Positions 20,340-31,701 of a stretch of DNA of 64,000 nucleotides are shown one piece after another; position 1 is the stretch's first letter, and each line of letters opens with the position of its first letter. The notes beneath the pieces are model-generated. The model did no database searches. It was not told the origin of the DNA and worked only from the letters and a program-made list of their open reading frames with translations. The stretch covers positions 1,671,186 through 1,735,185 of the forward strand of contig NC_049984.1 of assembly GCF_000003815.2 (NCBI RefSeq). The letters run 5' to 3'. Source of the stretch: Branchiostoma floridae. Taxonomy: Eukaryota > Chordata > Leptocardii > Amphioxiformes > Branchiostomatidae. The position numbers and the translations under genes are program-made.

Positions 20340-22370
20340 CCGTTGGTATCTTTGAGCCCCGTTGATTGCATGGATGGATGGATAGTTCAATGCATGGACT
20401 TGTTAACCTAACCTTTCCAAAGGCCCTTCCAACGGCCGTTTTTAATTGGGGTATGACAAAATCAAATAAGAAAGAAAACTGGACAAGAGGGACAAGACAT
20501 TTTTCACTGTTTTCATTTTTTTACATCATTTCAAAGAACGTACAAGAGAAGAAGAAAAGAAAAAGGGATGTGTCAAGCTACCCACGACAGATTACTTGTC
20601 CACCGAGCTCCCACCAACCCACTCCTGCCAACTTGACACATCCAAAATAAAAAAGACATACGAAACGTACAAGACAGACAGTTCATACCAGTAGACTGAT
20701 ACGACTACAGGGAAGCAGGGGATTAAAAGCGCAGTCGCAGTTTTCCCCCATCGACCCTTGCCCACTGCACTGAGCACCACAGAGACATAAACGTTTATAA
20801 ACGTTGTTTCGTTCAGACGTACTCGTACGAAGTCAAGCTTTATTATTCAGCGGAGGAACTCCTTGATGTATGGGACCATGTCGACGTGAGTCGAAAAGGT
20901 CGAAGTACTGCTAACATGGATTAGGGAGGAGGGTTTTCTCAGGAGGTGGGTCATGTCAGACTTTCGAATCAATATGGTTATCAATGGCATCTTGCCAACC
21001 TCCTGGAAAATGTAAGATAGATGCTATCAACTACCTCATTGCCGTCACGAGGAAACGCATATGGTCCTCCATGGCGGTGAAGCCCTTCCAACGGCCTCTC
21101 TATCATTGCCCAGTTTGAAGGCTTATTAAGACGATGGTACATTCCAGCCGAGTTTTAAAACTCTCTTTTAGGCGTGTGTTACTATATTTGGTCCAACGTA
21201 TTAAATCTACTCTCTTAGCTCACTATGTTTATCATAAACAAATATATATCACAAATTGCACAAAGAGGAACTTATTTTGTTTTACAAAACATGTTGATTG
21301 TGCCAATACCTCATCTGACATAGATTATGTTAATGAGGTAAATTTCATGGGGAAAATGAGGAAAAAGACAAGTCTCCCAGGATGACTGCTCTACCTTGTT
21401 TAGAGCATGCCCGTGTCTCTACAAGTAAAAGTGAGGGGAAGGAGGTTGTGTAATTTTCCTTAACGATAAATTCTATCGGGTGAAATTTCGTTCAATGTTA
21501 CAATTTTCTGTAAGATTCTGAAATGTGCCTTGTTCTTCTATGTCCAATCTTTTGTCCTGTAAAAGTAAGCGTTGTAAATATAATGTATGGAAGAATAGAA
21601 TATGCATGCACAGAAGAACAAGCTTAGGGCTCAACTCACCGTTGTAGCTCTCAAACCTGGTGTAGAAGATCGCGGGTCGTGGTGTCTACCTGTGGCCTGT
21701 GTTTGAAGGAGTGAATGGGCAGACAAGCAACTACCCGATGATAATTGGCACCTGTAGCACCCCCCGAGAAAACAGCCTTTGTTCATGCATGAAACCCAAA
21801 TGGTCGCTTTACACTACTCACGATCTTGACATATATGGTTGGCACCTGTAGCACGCCCCGGGAAAACAGTCTTTGTTGGTGCATAAAACCCAAGCCCTGC
21901 TGTCGGATGCATGGTCATTTGTGATGCGGTCTACCTGGAAACTTGATTTACACAACGGAGGGGGTCCGGATATTGCTTCAAGAAGTTGTTTGAACTTCAG
22001 ACCAAGCCCGCCCTTTCTTTACCGCTACGTAAGTCCTTCCGACGTAAGCAAACTTTTTGTATGCCTGTCTGTCAGTCTGTATGTCTGTCTCTGAACAGCA
22101 TAAGTTATGTGTGGATTTTTATGTTATTTGCTTCGTTGGTAAAATGAACCTAGCGGCTTTCCATGGAGCAGGACTTCCAGTTTCCATACCTTCTTTTCCG
22201 GACACGTTATAGTCATGATATTTTAATTGGAGCTCTTGGACTGGAGTGACGTACTAGATTTTGAACCAGAGGTTCTTGAGTTACGCTCACTTAAAAAATC
22301 TGGACACACAGACAGACAGACGCACATACACACAGACCCACCCTTAACTATATATCCATTTTTCATGGAG
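20340..22370. other. No gene seen over about 2 kb
   Basis: Contains a nearly repeated phrase (GGCACCTGTAGCACCCCCCG near 21748 and GGCACCTGTAGCACGCCCCG near 21840) but no supported exon. No recognisable protein domain is seen on either strand. Confidence 0.4.
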
Positions 22371-22399
22371 ATAAAAATAAAGTGCAACCATCACTGAAG

Positions 22400-23090
22400 C
22401 ATCAAGCGGTGACGTTCTTTTACCGTTCAACACAGTTTCAACCTGCAACTGTTATGAACAGAAGAATTCAATACAGCCTTTTCAAGTACTGTGACGCACT
22501 ACTTTATAGCCGAACTACTCCGTTTTGGGGACGGAGGTCGCGGATGAATACTGTGTTCTGCGACCTTCATGGCCAAAATGGTTGCTTTGTACAATGTTCG
22601 TCCCTGTAATAATAACTTCGTTGTGTAAGTACTTCTTATGCAAGCCTTATGCAAGCGTGGCCTTGCGGTCCTCAACAGTAGTGCAGAACGCACATTCCGA
22701 TACTTACTTGCTTATTGCAATAATCAACTATAAACTTCAATTTTGCCACAGTCTCTCCCTTTCAATGATCAGATATGTAACAAGATTGGGGTCAACGTTA
22801 AATAGGGCGTAACTCCATATTTATATTACATGAATTACAATGACTATCATTCCTACCTTTGACTGTCCTGCACGTCACATTCCTAGGGAATACCGATGCA
22901 CGGTTATGGTCGCTCCTGGATGATCTTATGAAGAATGTATTTTGATAGACGTTACTAAAATAATTGTAGCCGGCTTATATTGAAGGGGAGTATAAGGAAT
23001 CTCTCCTATCCGTTTCCCGGCATGGGAATTACTGTTTTTTCTTTCGTCTTTCACATGGCACTGCTTTAATCATCATTCACGCCTTGGCAA
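22400..23090. repeat. Second copy of the 12160-12850 block
   Basis: Same order as the first copy, with point changes and a deletion that removed most of the tRNA. A further partial copy of its first half lies at 23430-23620 (GACGTAATCCAACTTATACA, CGGATAAATACTGTGTT). Confidence 0.75.
23014..23027 (+). pseudogene. tRNA-Glu remnant
   Basis: Only TTCCCGGCATGGGA remains, the end of the T arm and the acceptor 3' strand. The flanks equal those of the intact tRNA at 12722-12793 (CTCTCCTAT before, ACTGTTTTTTCTTTCG after). A deletion of about 75 bp explains it. Confidence 0.75.
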
Positions 23091-24502
23091 AACATACACC
23101 TTTCTCACGCGGCGGCCATGATAGATTTAAAACGAGTTCAAGGTCTCAGAACACAGTTTTTCGGGTATGGGGATTTACATGGTTAAGGACCCCAAAGTGA
23201 GGTGGTTCGACGACTCAAAACCTATAGTAGGGTGCAGATACAATTCACAAGAATTTAGTATGTTGAAGTTGAGGGTACAAGCTACAAAATATCTGAAGAT
23301 GAGCATAGATTTGCCGGCTCGTTTTTCTATAACAGACACTTTGATTTGACCCCCATCGGAGGTCATGGAACTGCAGGCGGCGAACAGGAAGTGCCGGTAA
23401 CATATCAAGGCGCAAATTCCCGCCAGCCGAAAAAGCGACGTAATCCAACTTATACAGTATGAACACCGATGTATTCCTCTACTATTCACCACAGATTCCA
23501 CCTCACTGTCGTGCACGGAAGAATAAATACGGCCTTTGCAAGTACCGCGATGCACTATTTTAACCCGAACTACTTTTGGGGACGGGGGTCGCGGATAAAT
23601 ACTGTGTTATGAGACCTTAAGCCAACTTGACATTGGATTTCTTTACGTTCATACAATAAAACTAGTCAAGATACAAAACCGTACCAAATTTTAGAGCAGA
23701 AATCCAAATGGTTCCTGAGATATGGCCAACTTTGCACTTCGGCGCCTAGCACAGGTGTCGGCACTGTACAAGGACTATCTGAGGTGCCGCTAATTGCTCT
23801 CATTATCTCAACAAACTTGATATTCTGGTTGACTTTTTCTGTTATAAGGAGCTTGCCAGACCACATTCTACCGTTCTGAGTGATTGGGGTTGGGGGTTTG
23901 TCTTTTTTAGGGCGGAAAAAGGGGGGGGGGAGTAGAGCGGGCTTTAGACCGCACTAAGTCCTATACTTAAGCATAGGGAACGGTCTAGGCGGCCGTTGCC
24001 ATGGTAACGGCGGGTCAGACGGTAACGAAAATGTTACAGTTCAAGTCAGCCGAGGTCAATTACTAACATATCGGTCAAATTTAATGTGCTTGTCCGTCCC
24101 TGGGGAATTCACGCTGTGGATGAATGAGGCAAACAAAAGACTGTCCATCATAATAAGTAGTTCAACCAATGATAGCATGGGAATTAGAAAATTGACCAAT
24201 AAGATAATGGCTGCATGGTCCGTCAAATATTTGCATTATTATGTTTTTATTTTGCATCTCTTAAGGGAATATGGGATCAGTACGCGAGTCTAAATTGCTA
24301 CATATTTCACTGAATAACACTGGTTATAATATTTATTATTTGATCTTATATTGTGAAAATTTGTGTGGTCTAGGGAAAAACTAAATGGCAGCTGATTTTA
24401 GAAATAAGTTTTGTTTGTTTGCCTCATTGACCTCGTCTTCAATCTATGATGGCCGACGCTTGAGAAAGGTGTATTATCCCTATAGGTGATGTTGGTCTCG
24501 TC

Positions 24503-24582
24503 TGTTCATTCATTCATTCATTCATTCATTCATTCATTCATTCATTCATTCATTCATTCATTCATTCATTCATTCATTCATG
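24503..24582. repeat. ATTC microsatellite
   Basis: About twenty perfect ATTC units just before the 3' end of U2. The matching place before U1 (13440-13452) has only a few units. Confidence 0.95.
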
Positions 24583-24609
24583 TGAACAGATTACTAATCA
24601 CTGACAAGG

Positions 24610-25209
24610 TTTCTCATCATCATGTTTTATTGCCATAAATCTTGGTTACATAGAGCGGCAAGAGCTGATCTCTAGGTTCCTTCGGTTACAACAAGACGAA
24701 AGGGTACTACAGACGTTCATGTAGGTAGAATTTGAAGAACTTGTGAAGACGAAATGAAAAGGAACAACGAATGAAGACTTATCCGTGTTGGTAGAGTTCA
24801 TAGTTATAAAGTCTGAGGTTTGTTCCAGCACAAGGGAAACACTCCCAATGAATTTTCAGTCGATCTCACCGACCTTCATCAGATGTCGAAAATGAACAAC
24901 ATTGTGATTTAATCAGGTAAAAGTTTTATCATAGAAAGACGTGAAGTTTTAGGAATAGTTGATGTAGGAACCCTGTTAACTATGGTACAGGCTTTGAGCG
25001 GGGTATCAGAGAACAATCTTAGAAAAGATACGAGGATGTTGGTTTTTATCTTTCACCACAGGGAAGACCCCCTGAAATGTTGATCTCTGATATCCCCTCA
25101 CGAGCCTCGTCATGGTTACATGAGGCAAAAGCAGCTAAACTCTATGCAGCTGGTCTGCAGTCCCGGCTGGAAGTCCAGGACGCGGTGGGACCATCATCAT
25201 TCCGGGGTC
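24610..25209 (-). other. 3'UTR exon of U2 with polyadenylation signal
   Basis: Acceptor ...TATCCAACAG then GACCCCGG (boundary 25210/25209). AATAAA on the minus strand is at 24631-24626. Homologous over its length to the U1, U3 and U4 3'UTR exons. Confidence 0.7.
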
Positions 25210-25379
25210 CTGTTGGATAACGGGGAAAACAGCTGGTCAAAGGTGAGCAACATAAAGGAGAAGATGGTTGGTTTTGTTTTGTTTTATTTTGTTTTGTTGA
25301 GTGGAACAATTGATACACTGGTTGATCAATACCATATAAAAGAGAGAGGACTCTACTGTCACGAGAGCCCTGTACTGCC

Positions 25380-25540
25380 ACGGTCACATTTCCAAACCGG
25401 GACCCGGCCGAGCTGTTTGTGGGAACGAAAAGTACGATCTAAGACAACAAAACACACAAAATGTAAGAAAGATTAGTCTTTAGATACATTTTAGTTCCCG
25501 CAAACTGCCCGGCCGGACCCCGGGTGGAAAATGTGACCCT
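25380..25540. repeat. CCCGGCCGGGC-family MITE in the 3'UTR intron of U2
   Basis: Left end ACATTTCCAAACCGGGACCC, right end GCCCGGCCGGACCCCGGG. The same insertion occupies U4 at 52705-52865 but not U1 or U3. Confidence 0.7.
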
Positions 25541-25782
25541 GACGTAACCCGCATGATGAAGGTGAAGGGTCAATAACTTTCCTGAGCCTGCTGAAAATGT
25601 CTGCTGTAGACATAAGTCTCCTTAGCAGGTTCTACGACTCTTTTCCTCGGTTAGTTGTTGCCATCCTCTAGTCTACAGAACCTGGCTTTAGATCTGATCT
25701 GCCATCAGAAATAAAGGCTGACTCCTAGAGCCTGCTGATCAGGTATGTAGTTGTTCTGAATACAAGTTTCTCACCTCCGCTC

Positions 25783-26117
25783 TTACTGACGTTTTTTAGC
25801 CTCGTCCTCATCATACTCTTCAGGGTCAATGAACCCGTTGCCGTTGGTGTCCATGGAGGTGAACCAATCAGCGGGCAGGTTGTCGATGTCCACGTCCTCC
25901 ATCTGCTTCAGCATCTCCAGCATCTCCAGCGCCTCCTGCTTAGACAGCTTCATGTCCTGGTCCGTGTCGTGGTCGCCGAACCCGCGGCCGGCCAGGGCGC
26001 TCTCCTTCGGGCCAGTGTCCTCCTGTTCCCCGCGCAGCAGCTCCAGAAGGCCGAGGGCATCCTCAGCCACACCCCTTGGGAACAATCATTAGTAAGTAGT
26101 AAGTATTGATAATACTA

Positions 26118-26157
<40 letters not shown>

Positions 26158-27581
26158 TGGTCTTATACTTGTCCTGGTCCTGGTCCGCGCCGTGGTCGGC
26201 GAACCCGCAGCCGGCCAGGGTTCTCATCTTCGGGCCGCTGCCCAAGTTCCTCCATCAGCCGGCCAAGTCCGAGAGATTCGGCGGACATATCCCTTGTGAA
26301 CAATCAGGTGAGTCACCGATCAGGGTGTGCGTAAACTGCCCTACCTACAACTTATGTCCCTGTGGAGTATTTTGTACGAGTCAGTAGAAATGATATTTGC
26401 TTGTGATGTTTTTTCCTTCTAACACAGGAATACTGTTTTTATTATAACTACAGGAGATGTTGGCCGGATTCTGGCTGGTGCCTTGACGGAAATAGTAGGG
26501 TAAGATATAGGTTACCATTCCTGTTCACGAACTGATTTAAAAGAGAGAGCATGTCCAGCCCAGCAGATATACAGCTAACGACACTAATAAAATAGTTTTT
26601 ACTTAAACACCGGACTGACATTAAAATGGTAGTTCTGTTTTCCCCGGTAGGAAAAAAACATATCATTTTTGCTGGCGTGTTCTTTCTCTTTCTTCGTCTT
26701 CTGTCAAACGAAACAGATATAGGGTGACCCCCAGTTTTTTACTTGCACATAATACTATAAGTGATGATAATAAGTGATAACAAGTGAGCCTAATGCTATA
26801 GTAGAATGATATGTTAATGCAAGCAGTTTTTTTTACTTACATATAACACTATAGGACAAGCCTTACGGATATTCTTGTGTGTGAATAGCTTGATAAAAGG
26901 GAAAACACTCTAGTTAATCTCGACTAACCTCTTACTTTGCCTGCAACCCCTCTCGCAGTTACATCCTTTACTGTCGCAAGGCCCCTTTCCGCAGAAGGGC
27001 CTTCCCTGTGTTTTTGGGGTACCTTAGTTTAGACATATTATCTGATATCAAAGATAAACATTCACATTACATATAACTAGTGGATAAAGAATAACATGAA
27101 CGCTCGTCGCTATGATTTAATTTATTTTCTGACACAACAAGTCATCCACATTAATGTAGCCTTCGTCACCTTCAAATGACCAACGTAAATGACGTCAGTA
27201 ATCGGTCAGAGGCCCGGGACTACCACGTGAAAGGAATTGAAGAGCCCATCCACATAAGTTATCACGGGAAGAGGGATAAAGTTCGGGTACCTTTGACCCA
27301 TCAATGACGTCACGTGTCCATGTTTGGTCAATCTGATATGACGATGGCTGTCGTTTGGATCACTGGAAGTAAGAATAGACATCAAACTCTTGCTGGTTAC
27401 CACAGCAGAAGAATATATTTACCTCAGAGATCATTGTGTTATCGGCACAGAAACATCGTTTCAGCCACATCCCGCCGGCGCACCTTACATGAGGGCAACA
27501 GACGGAGTCTGCCGGGTGCACCATCAGCACCACCAGGACGGCGGACAGGCCCAGGAACATCGCCAACTTGTGGGCCATCAT
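25783..27581 (-). CDS. U2: ten-cysteine secreted peptide precursor with EF-hand propeptide
   Basis: Spliced, 175 residues, coding exons 27581-27423, 27005-26929 and 26074-25783, phases 0 and 2. Residues 1-26 are a signal peptide (A-D-S before the cut). Residues 27-79 are the cysteine-rich part, C-C-x4-C-x8-C-x-C-x12-C-x4-C-x4-C-x-C-x3-C: ten cysteines and a clear net positive charge. The segment ends in S-K-R, the R codon split across the junction. Residues 80-175 are acidic with a leucine-rich start and a pair of EF-hand loops, DTDQDMKLSKQE (115-126) and DTNGNGFIDPEE (154-165); all usual calcium ligands at loop positions 1, 3, 5 and 12 are present. Donors GAG/GTAAAT and AG/GTTAGT; acceptors ...CACAG and ...CCCAAG. 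The ATG at 27581 is followed by a second ATG; a GTG just upstream belongs to the 5'UTR. No break is visible, so it looks functional. Confidence 0.78.
26118..26156. repeat. TA microsatellite in intron 2 of U2
   Basis: About nineteen TA units. The matching site in U3 (40672-40683) has about five, one of the few differences between the two near-identical copies. Confidence 0.95.
26160..26292 (-). pseudogene. Decayed duplicate of exon 3 in intron 2 of U2
   Basis: The minus strand has an acceptor (GATTGTTCACAAG) and opens in the exon 3 phase with DMSAESLGLGRLMEELGQRP, like the leucine-rich start of exon 3. After a frameshift it shows LAGCGFADHGADQDQDK, like LAGRGFGDHDTDQDMK of the real exon. It stops in the TA repeat before the second EF-hand loop. 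Same remnant in U3 at 40686-40818. Confidence 0.7.
27160..27355. repeat. Hairpin element in intron 1 of U2
   Basis: Inverted ends GTAGCCTTCGTCACC and ATGACGATGGCTGT, with TGACGTCA-type palindromic words inside (near 27190 and 27304). Orthologous in position to 15978-16172 and 41688-41883. Confidence 0.65.
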
Positions 27582-27599
27582 CACCTACCGAACAAAATT

Positions 27600-29100
27600 C
27601 GAGCCACTTAATACTGCAGATTTTCGGGCATCAACAATGCGGTGAGGATTGGTGAGGGGAAATTATGTGAGCCCCCGTAAGGCTAACGTCACATTTCCAC
27701 AAAGGGGATGGCCGGATAGACTGCAAGTCTTCGGACGGGGCTGGGTAGTTTTTTTTTTGGTGGGGGGGGGGGGGGGGTTGGTTCCCGATTTTCAACGTTG
27801 GCTAGGTTCTCTTGTGCCGGGAAAGGGAGTTTGCCGAGGAAGGGAGTTTGCTGTGGAAGGGAGTTTGCCGTGATAGCGAGTTTCCCCCCGTCCCGAACGG
27901 CAAACACCATCTCTCGTCAAACTCCCTTTCCCAGCACATGAGAACCTAGCCATCGTTGAAAATCGCAAACCAACGCCATAATAAAAGACAACAAGAACAC
28001 AAAACGTACCAAAGATAGTTCAACAGCTTGCCTTTGCATATTTCTTGGCTTTAATTTTTCGTTTCCGCAAATAGCCCGGCCGGGCCCTGGGTATGAAATG
28101 TGACGTAGGCCTAATTAGTAAGATGACATTCAAGATATGGCAGAACAAGCTGTCTGCAAGGATCTACGTGAATGTTTTCAGCCACAGGACAGCTGGATTT
28201 TGTACAATACATACACAAATGTTCCAAGACTAGCCTCCATTTGCGTCCGTAAACACTTCGTACGAGAAATGTAAGGACGTGCCAGTCGGCAACCGGTGTA
28301 AAAAAAAGGACCAGTGCATGGTGGTCAATTTCGTATCATCGTCAATTTCTGCAGATACATGTATGTACGTCTGTCTTCGACTTAGTCAGATCACAATGCA
28401 CGCAAGATTCTGGACACTCCGTGAACACTAATAATAATCTTTATTGCATGTTCATGCCCGTAGGCTAAATGCACAAAGGACCACATGTGGTCTAATTGAT
28501 GAAAAGGAAGAACTAAACTCCTCAACAATATACATTGCTTGATGGTTGAGTAACAACTGTGCCTCTGTCGTGTTGGAATGTTAAGCCGCTAGCAGGTCAA
28601 AGTGTTGTGCCGGTGAGAAAAGCACTTCACACATATTTCCTCACTCACTCAAAATGCAAGTTGAAGACTCTTATATAAACCCACCAAACGTGTCATCTCA
28701 AGTACATCTATACATAAACTCAAAGTCAAAAGGGATACGGTCAAAGCTCTGACGTGGTAGCGCACTACAAAAAACAGGACGAAAGGGTTTCGAGGGTTCA
28801 AAGCTGAGTTTACTTTCTCTTGATTATGAAATGTGACTGAAAAACGATGCTCATGGTATTGATTTTTTATCGCAAACAGATGGATCGGATTTTTGTACGC
28901 TCTCCCTTATCGTTTGCCTCCTGCTAGAAAGCGACTATCATGCGATTTTTACATATTAGCCGACCTTGGTATGATGGGAGTAAATTTTCAGGCGAAAAAA
29001 ATCTTTACTTTGAAGCGATTTTGAAACTCAGCGACCTTCTGATGGTCACCAAATACGGCGGTAGGTCATCGACAGTGTGAAAAGAAAATGACTGCTAGCT
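27600..29100. other. 5'-flank of U2: repeats only
   Basis: Holds a G-run (27760-27778), short direct repeats of GAAGGGAGTTTGC with an inverted partner CAAACTCCCTTTCCC (27820-27935), a CCCGGCCGGGC-family MITE half (27960-28115) and a minus-strand retroelement 3' end (28425-28500, AATCTTTATTGCATGTTCAT). No gene. The whole stretch is repeated at 42130-43620. Confidence 0.6.
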
Positions 29101-29104
29101 AGGG

Positions 29105-29400
29105 GTGGGTACGGGTACAGAAAATTCAGGTTCGGTTCAGGTCCAGAGGATCAGTTTCAGTTCCGGACCTGAACCTAAACCTTATTGTCTGTAAAAAGTT
29201 GTGAATTGGTGATAGTCAAAAAATGGTCCATTTCTCTACAAAGGAATCTACTTCGTGGAGTATCCGACTTCTGGTGTTTGTAATCATCTCTTCATGTACA
29301 CAAGTCTACAACTGCCTCTGTACGTTTGACTGTAGAAACTTGGTAGACATGACTGCAATCTCTAATCTACTTCACTCTTGTTATTATTTTAGGCCAGTGC
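29105..29400. repeat. Copy of a repeat with CCGGACCTGAACC palindromic words
   Basis: GGGGTGGGTACGGGTACAGA, then AAATTCAGGTTCGGTTCAGG and CAGTTCCGGACCTGAACC, then TCAAAAAATGGTCCATTTCT. Similar text is found inside the nested elements at 34480-34690 (inverted) and 36735-37010, and at 43627-43920. A moderately repeated element of unknown class. Confidence 0.6.
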
Positions 29401-30351
29401 TAGCTATATATAGCAAATAAGCCACAGTCAGCAGTGGCTGGTATTCTTACTGTCAATCGATATCGGTAATTAAGCCCCGTCACAAATTAATTGGTCTATC
29501 GCAAAATTCCTGTTTAAGTTATTATTTTAGTTTAAGTTAATAATATTAGAGTAAAATATTGTTCATAACTGTCCATTGTCACTTGCATATCTACTATGTT
29601 TATACCATGTACTTGCAATTAGCCCAAATAAACATCTTTGTACATTATTTTCAGCGTGCCCGTCCACTGAACACATGCACAGAAATTGAATTTGATCCAA
29701 ATATTGGACATTTACCAGGTTAGTCGATTCTCACTTCGTCCATGTCTAAGAGATGCTACCATCTCATGGGGGATATATAACCATTAGTGTTGGATAGACG
29801 TCGCCCGAGGGCCGTCCGATTTGTGACTGGGCAGATTTTCAGCGAAAAATACTATCGACGCTCGGGCGATTTTGATTCGTTGAGCTCCAGCCGATCTTCA
29901 AATTCGGCCGGCGTTCGGTTGAATTGTGACGCAGGCTTAAAGAATCTTGTCCACACGAGAGTTTTTACCAGAACTACTCAATGAACAAACTCGCTATGGC
30001 AAATGGCTCACAACGTCCGCCGGCCAGTTCCTACCCCAGACAGCGGAGTTACACAGATCAGGTACCAATCGGCGCGAAATCGTAAGACAGCGACTGCCGA
30101 TGAGGAAGGAACAGACGGGGATCTCATGACACAAGTGGTATATCTACAGTATGTGCTTATGCTGCAGTTATCTAAACCTCCTTGCAGCTCCAAACACAAG
30201 TCATCACGAAAAGACGAGGGGCTCGCCACGCTACGTGACATCTCAAACCGCGGTCAGACGATTTACTGTCGTAGGATTTGTCTTTGCTTTGGGACAGACG
30301 AGGGCAGTGTGGCACTGCACTCAAGATATATTCAACAGTGCCACAAGGTAG

Positions 30352-30520
30352 TATCTTACCTCTTCGACCGAAGTCAGGTACCCATTTTTACACCTGGTTG
30401 AATTGAGAAATGTCGTGTTAAGTGCCTTCCCAAGGGCACAGCGTCAGGGGCACAGCAGGTATCGAACTCGGCACCTCTAGATTCCGAGCCGAACACTCTA
30501 CCAGTTACGCCACAAGCCAG
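30352..30520 (-). repeat. tRNA-derived SINE-like element
   Basis: Read on the minus strand it opens with TGTGGCGTAACTGGTAGAGT (A-box-like) and GAGTTCGATACCTGC (B-box-like), then runs into GGGCACTTAACACG and a body ending in TGGGTACCTGACTTCGG. Copies: 44878-45047 (duplicated with its block), 18925-19010 (partial), and related plus-strand members at 33455, 47993, 59449, 57630 and 63590. Confidence 0.65.
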
Positions 30521-30799
30521 ACACGACGTCACGACGTAAGAGTTTTAGCGCGGGCCCGAAAGAACCAATTTCCCGACCATCGACAACGTTTCCAAAATCA
30601 TAACCAGTTGCTTGAGTAATTGCTATTTGGCGGATCTTGCTACCTTGATGTGTAACCTTCATCGAAGTAGAATTATCTCACCTTCGTTAGTCGATATGGT
30701 CACAGTCTCGGTTCTCGGGGTGTAGAACTAGTCAGCTGTTTTGAAGTCTGGGTGTTTGCCTGGCTAGAAATGCCTTCAGTTTAAAAGTTACCCGGTCTT

Positions 30800-31009
30800 A
30801 TACTGGGCGTGTCGGTTCCAGGTGCGTCGTTAAGCCCCCTTTACAAATGAAGAATTCAGCTCGTCTGGGCGTGACTGCGCACTCCCAAATCCGTTGGATT
30901 CCGTAGGATTTTGTACGAAGGCGGTACTTACCACTTACGGATCCCTAAAAATTGTCCACGTTTTTGCACGTAGAGAGCACGCAGTTGCACGTACGGCGGG
31001 CTGTGCCCG
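30800..31009. repeat. Right half of a TIR element, cut by another insertion
   Basis: AGTTGCACGTACGGCGGG followed by CTGTGCCC matches the right end of the complete element at 58905-59217. It breaks off exactly where the next element (31010) starts. The left half is diverged or lost. Confidence 0.6.
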
Positions 31010-31244
31010 TATCCCCCTGTCACATTATCTACAATCTTCGGGCGTATCGATGGAAGATCGGCCGTATTTATGATCGACAGAGGGTTGCGCGTTTTTTTCA
31101 CCTGAAAACCGCCCCTGTCACCTATAAGCCATACTTTGTATCTTGTACAGCTGTTGTGCAATAAAGTTATTATTATAAGTGAGGCTCGGGCTATTACCGC
31201 AGAATCGTCGTCCGATCGATTATCGCCAAATGTGACAGGGGTAT
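31010..31244. repeat. MITE with TATCCCCCTGTCACATT ends
   Basis: Left TATCCCCCTGTCACATTA, right AATGTGACAGGGGTATA, imperfect inverted repeats. It contains TGTGCAATAAAGTTATTATT. Copies at 45537-45771 and, 5'-truncated, 56065-56290. The ends resemble those of the larger element at 31702-32516, so they probably share a transposase. Confidence 0.7.
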
Positions 31245-31439
31245 AAGCTTAACTTGCAAACACTTCAGATGCGGCACTCATGAACGAAAGGAAAAACACA
31301 AAAACGTCGGGTATCAAATAAACAGACTTTTGTTTGTCACTGGAAGACCAACTCCATTGCGCGAGTTGGTTAATCAATCTTTATAGTTTTGTTGCACCGT
31401 AAAATTACATACATCATAACATACGAAGTGCAGGCTATA

Positions 31440-31640
31440 CCTAGGTCCAAACCGGGGCTCGATGCGACCAGTCAGCTTTCGGGAACGACAAATATGATAT
31501 AAAAGACACCAAAATACACAAAATGGAAAAAAAGCTTATTAGGCATTATTCATGATTATTTTTAGGTATACATTACTTATCTATTTTTTTTGTTTCCTGC
31601 AACAGCCTGGCCGAGCCCCGGTGTGGAAATGTGACGTTAG
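31440..31640. repeat. CCCGGCCGGGC-family MITE, diverged copy
   Basis: GGTCCAAACCGGGGCTCGAT at the left, AAAGACACCAAAATACACAA inside, CTGGCCGAGCCCCGGTGTGG at the right. Repeated at 45975-46175. Confidence 0.65.
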
Positions 31641-31701
31641 CCTAGAGAGGTCTGTGATGTTTTGACTAAATTCTATGTACGAATTCGTCCGAATTGTGTT
31701 A

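Noticed and set aside
29787-30401. Overlapping plus-strand frames of 60-132 codons in the U2 flank (and the same in U3)
   Set aside because: They lie in shared non-coding flank made of repeats and a SINE, and have no recognisable motif; being open in both copies only reflects their near identity.
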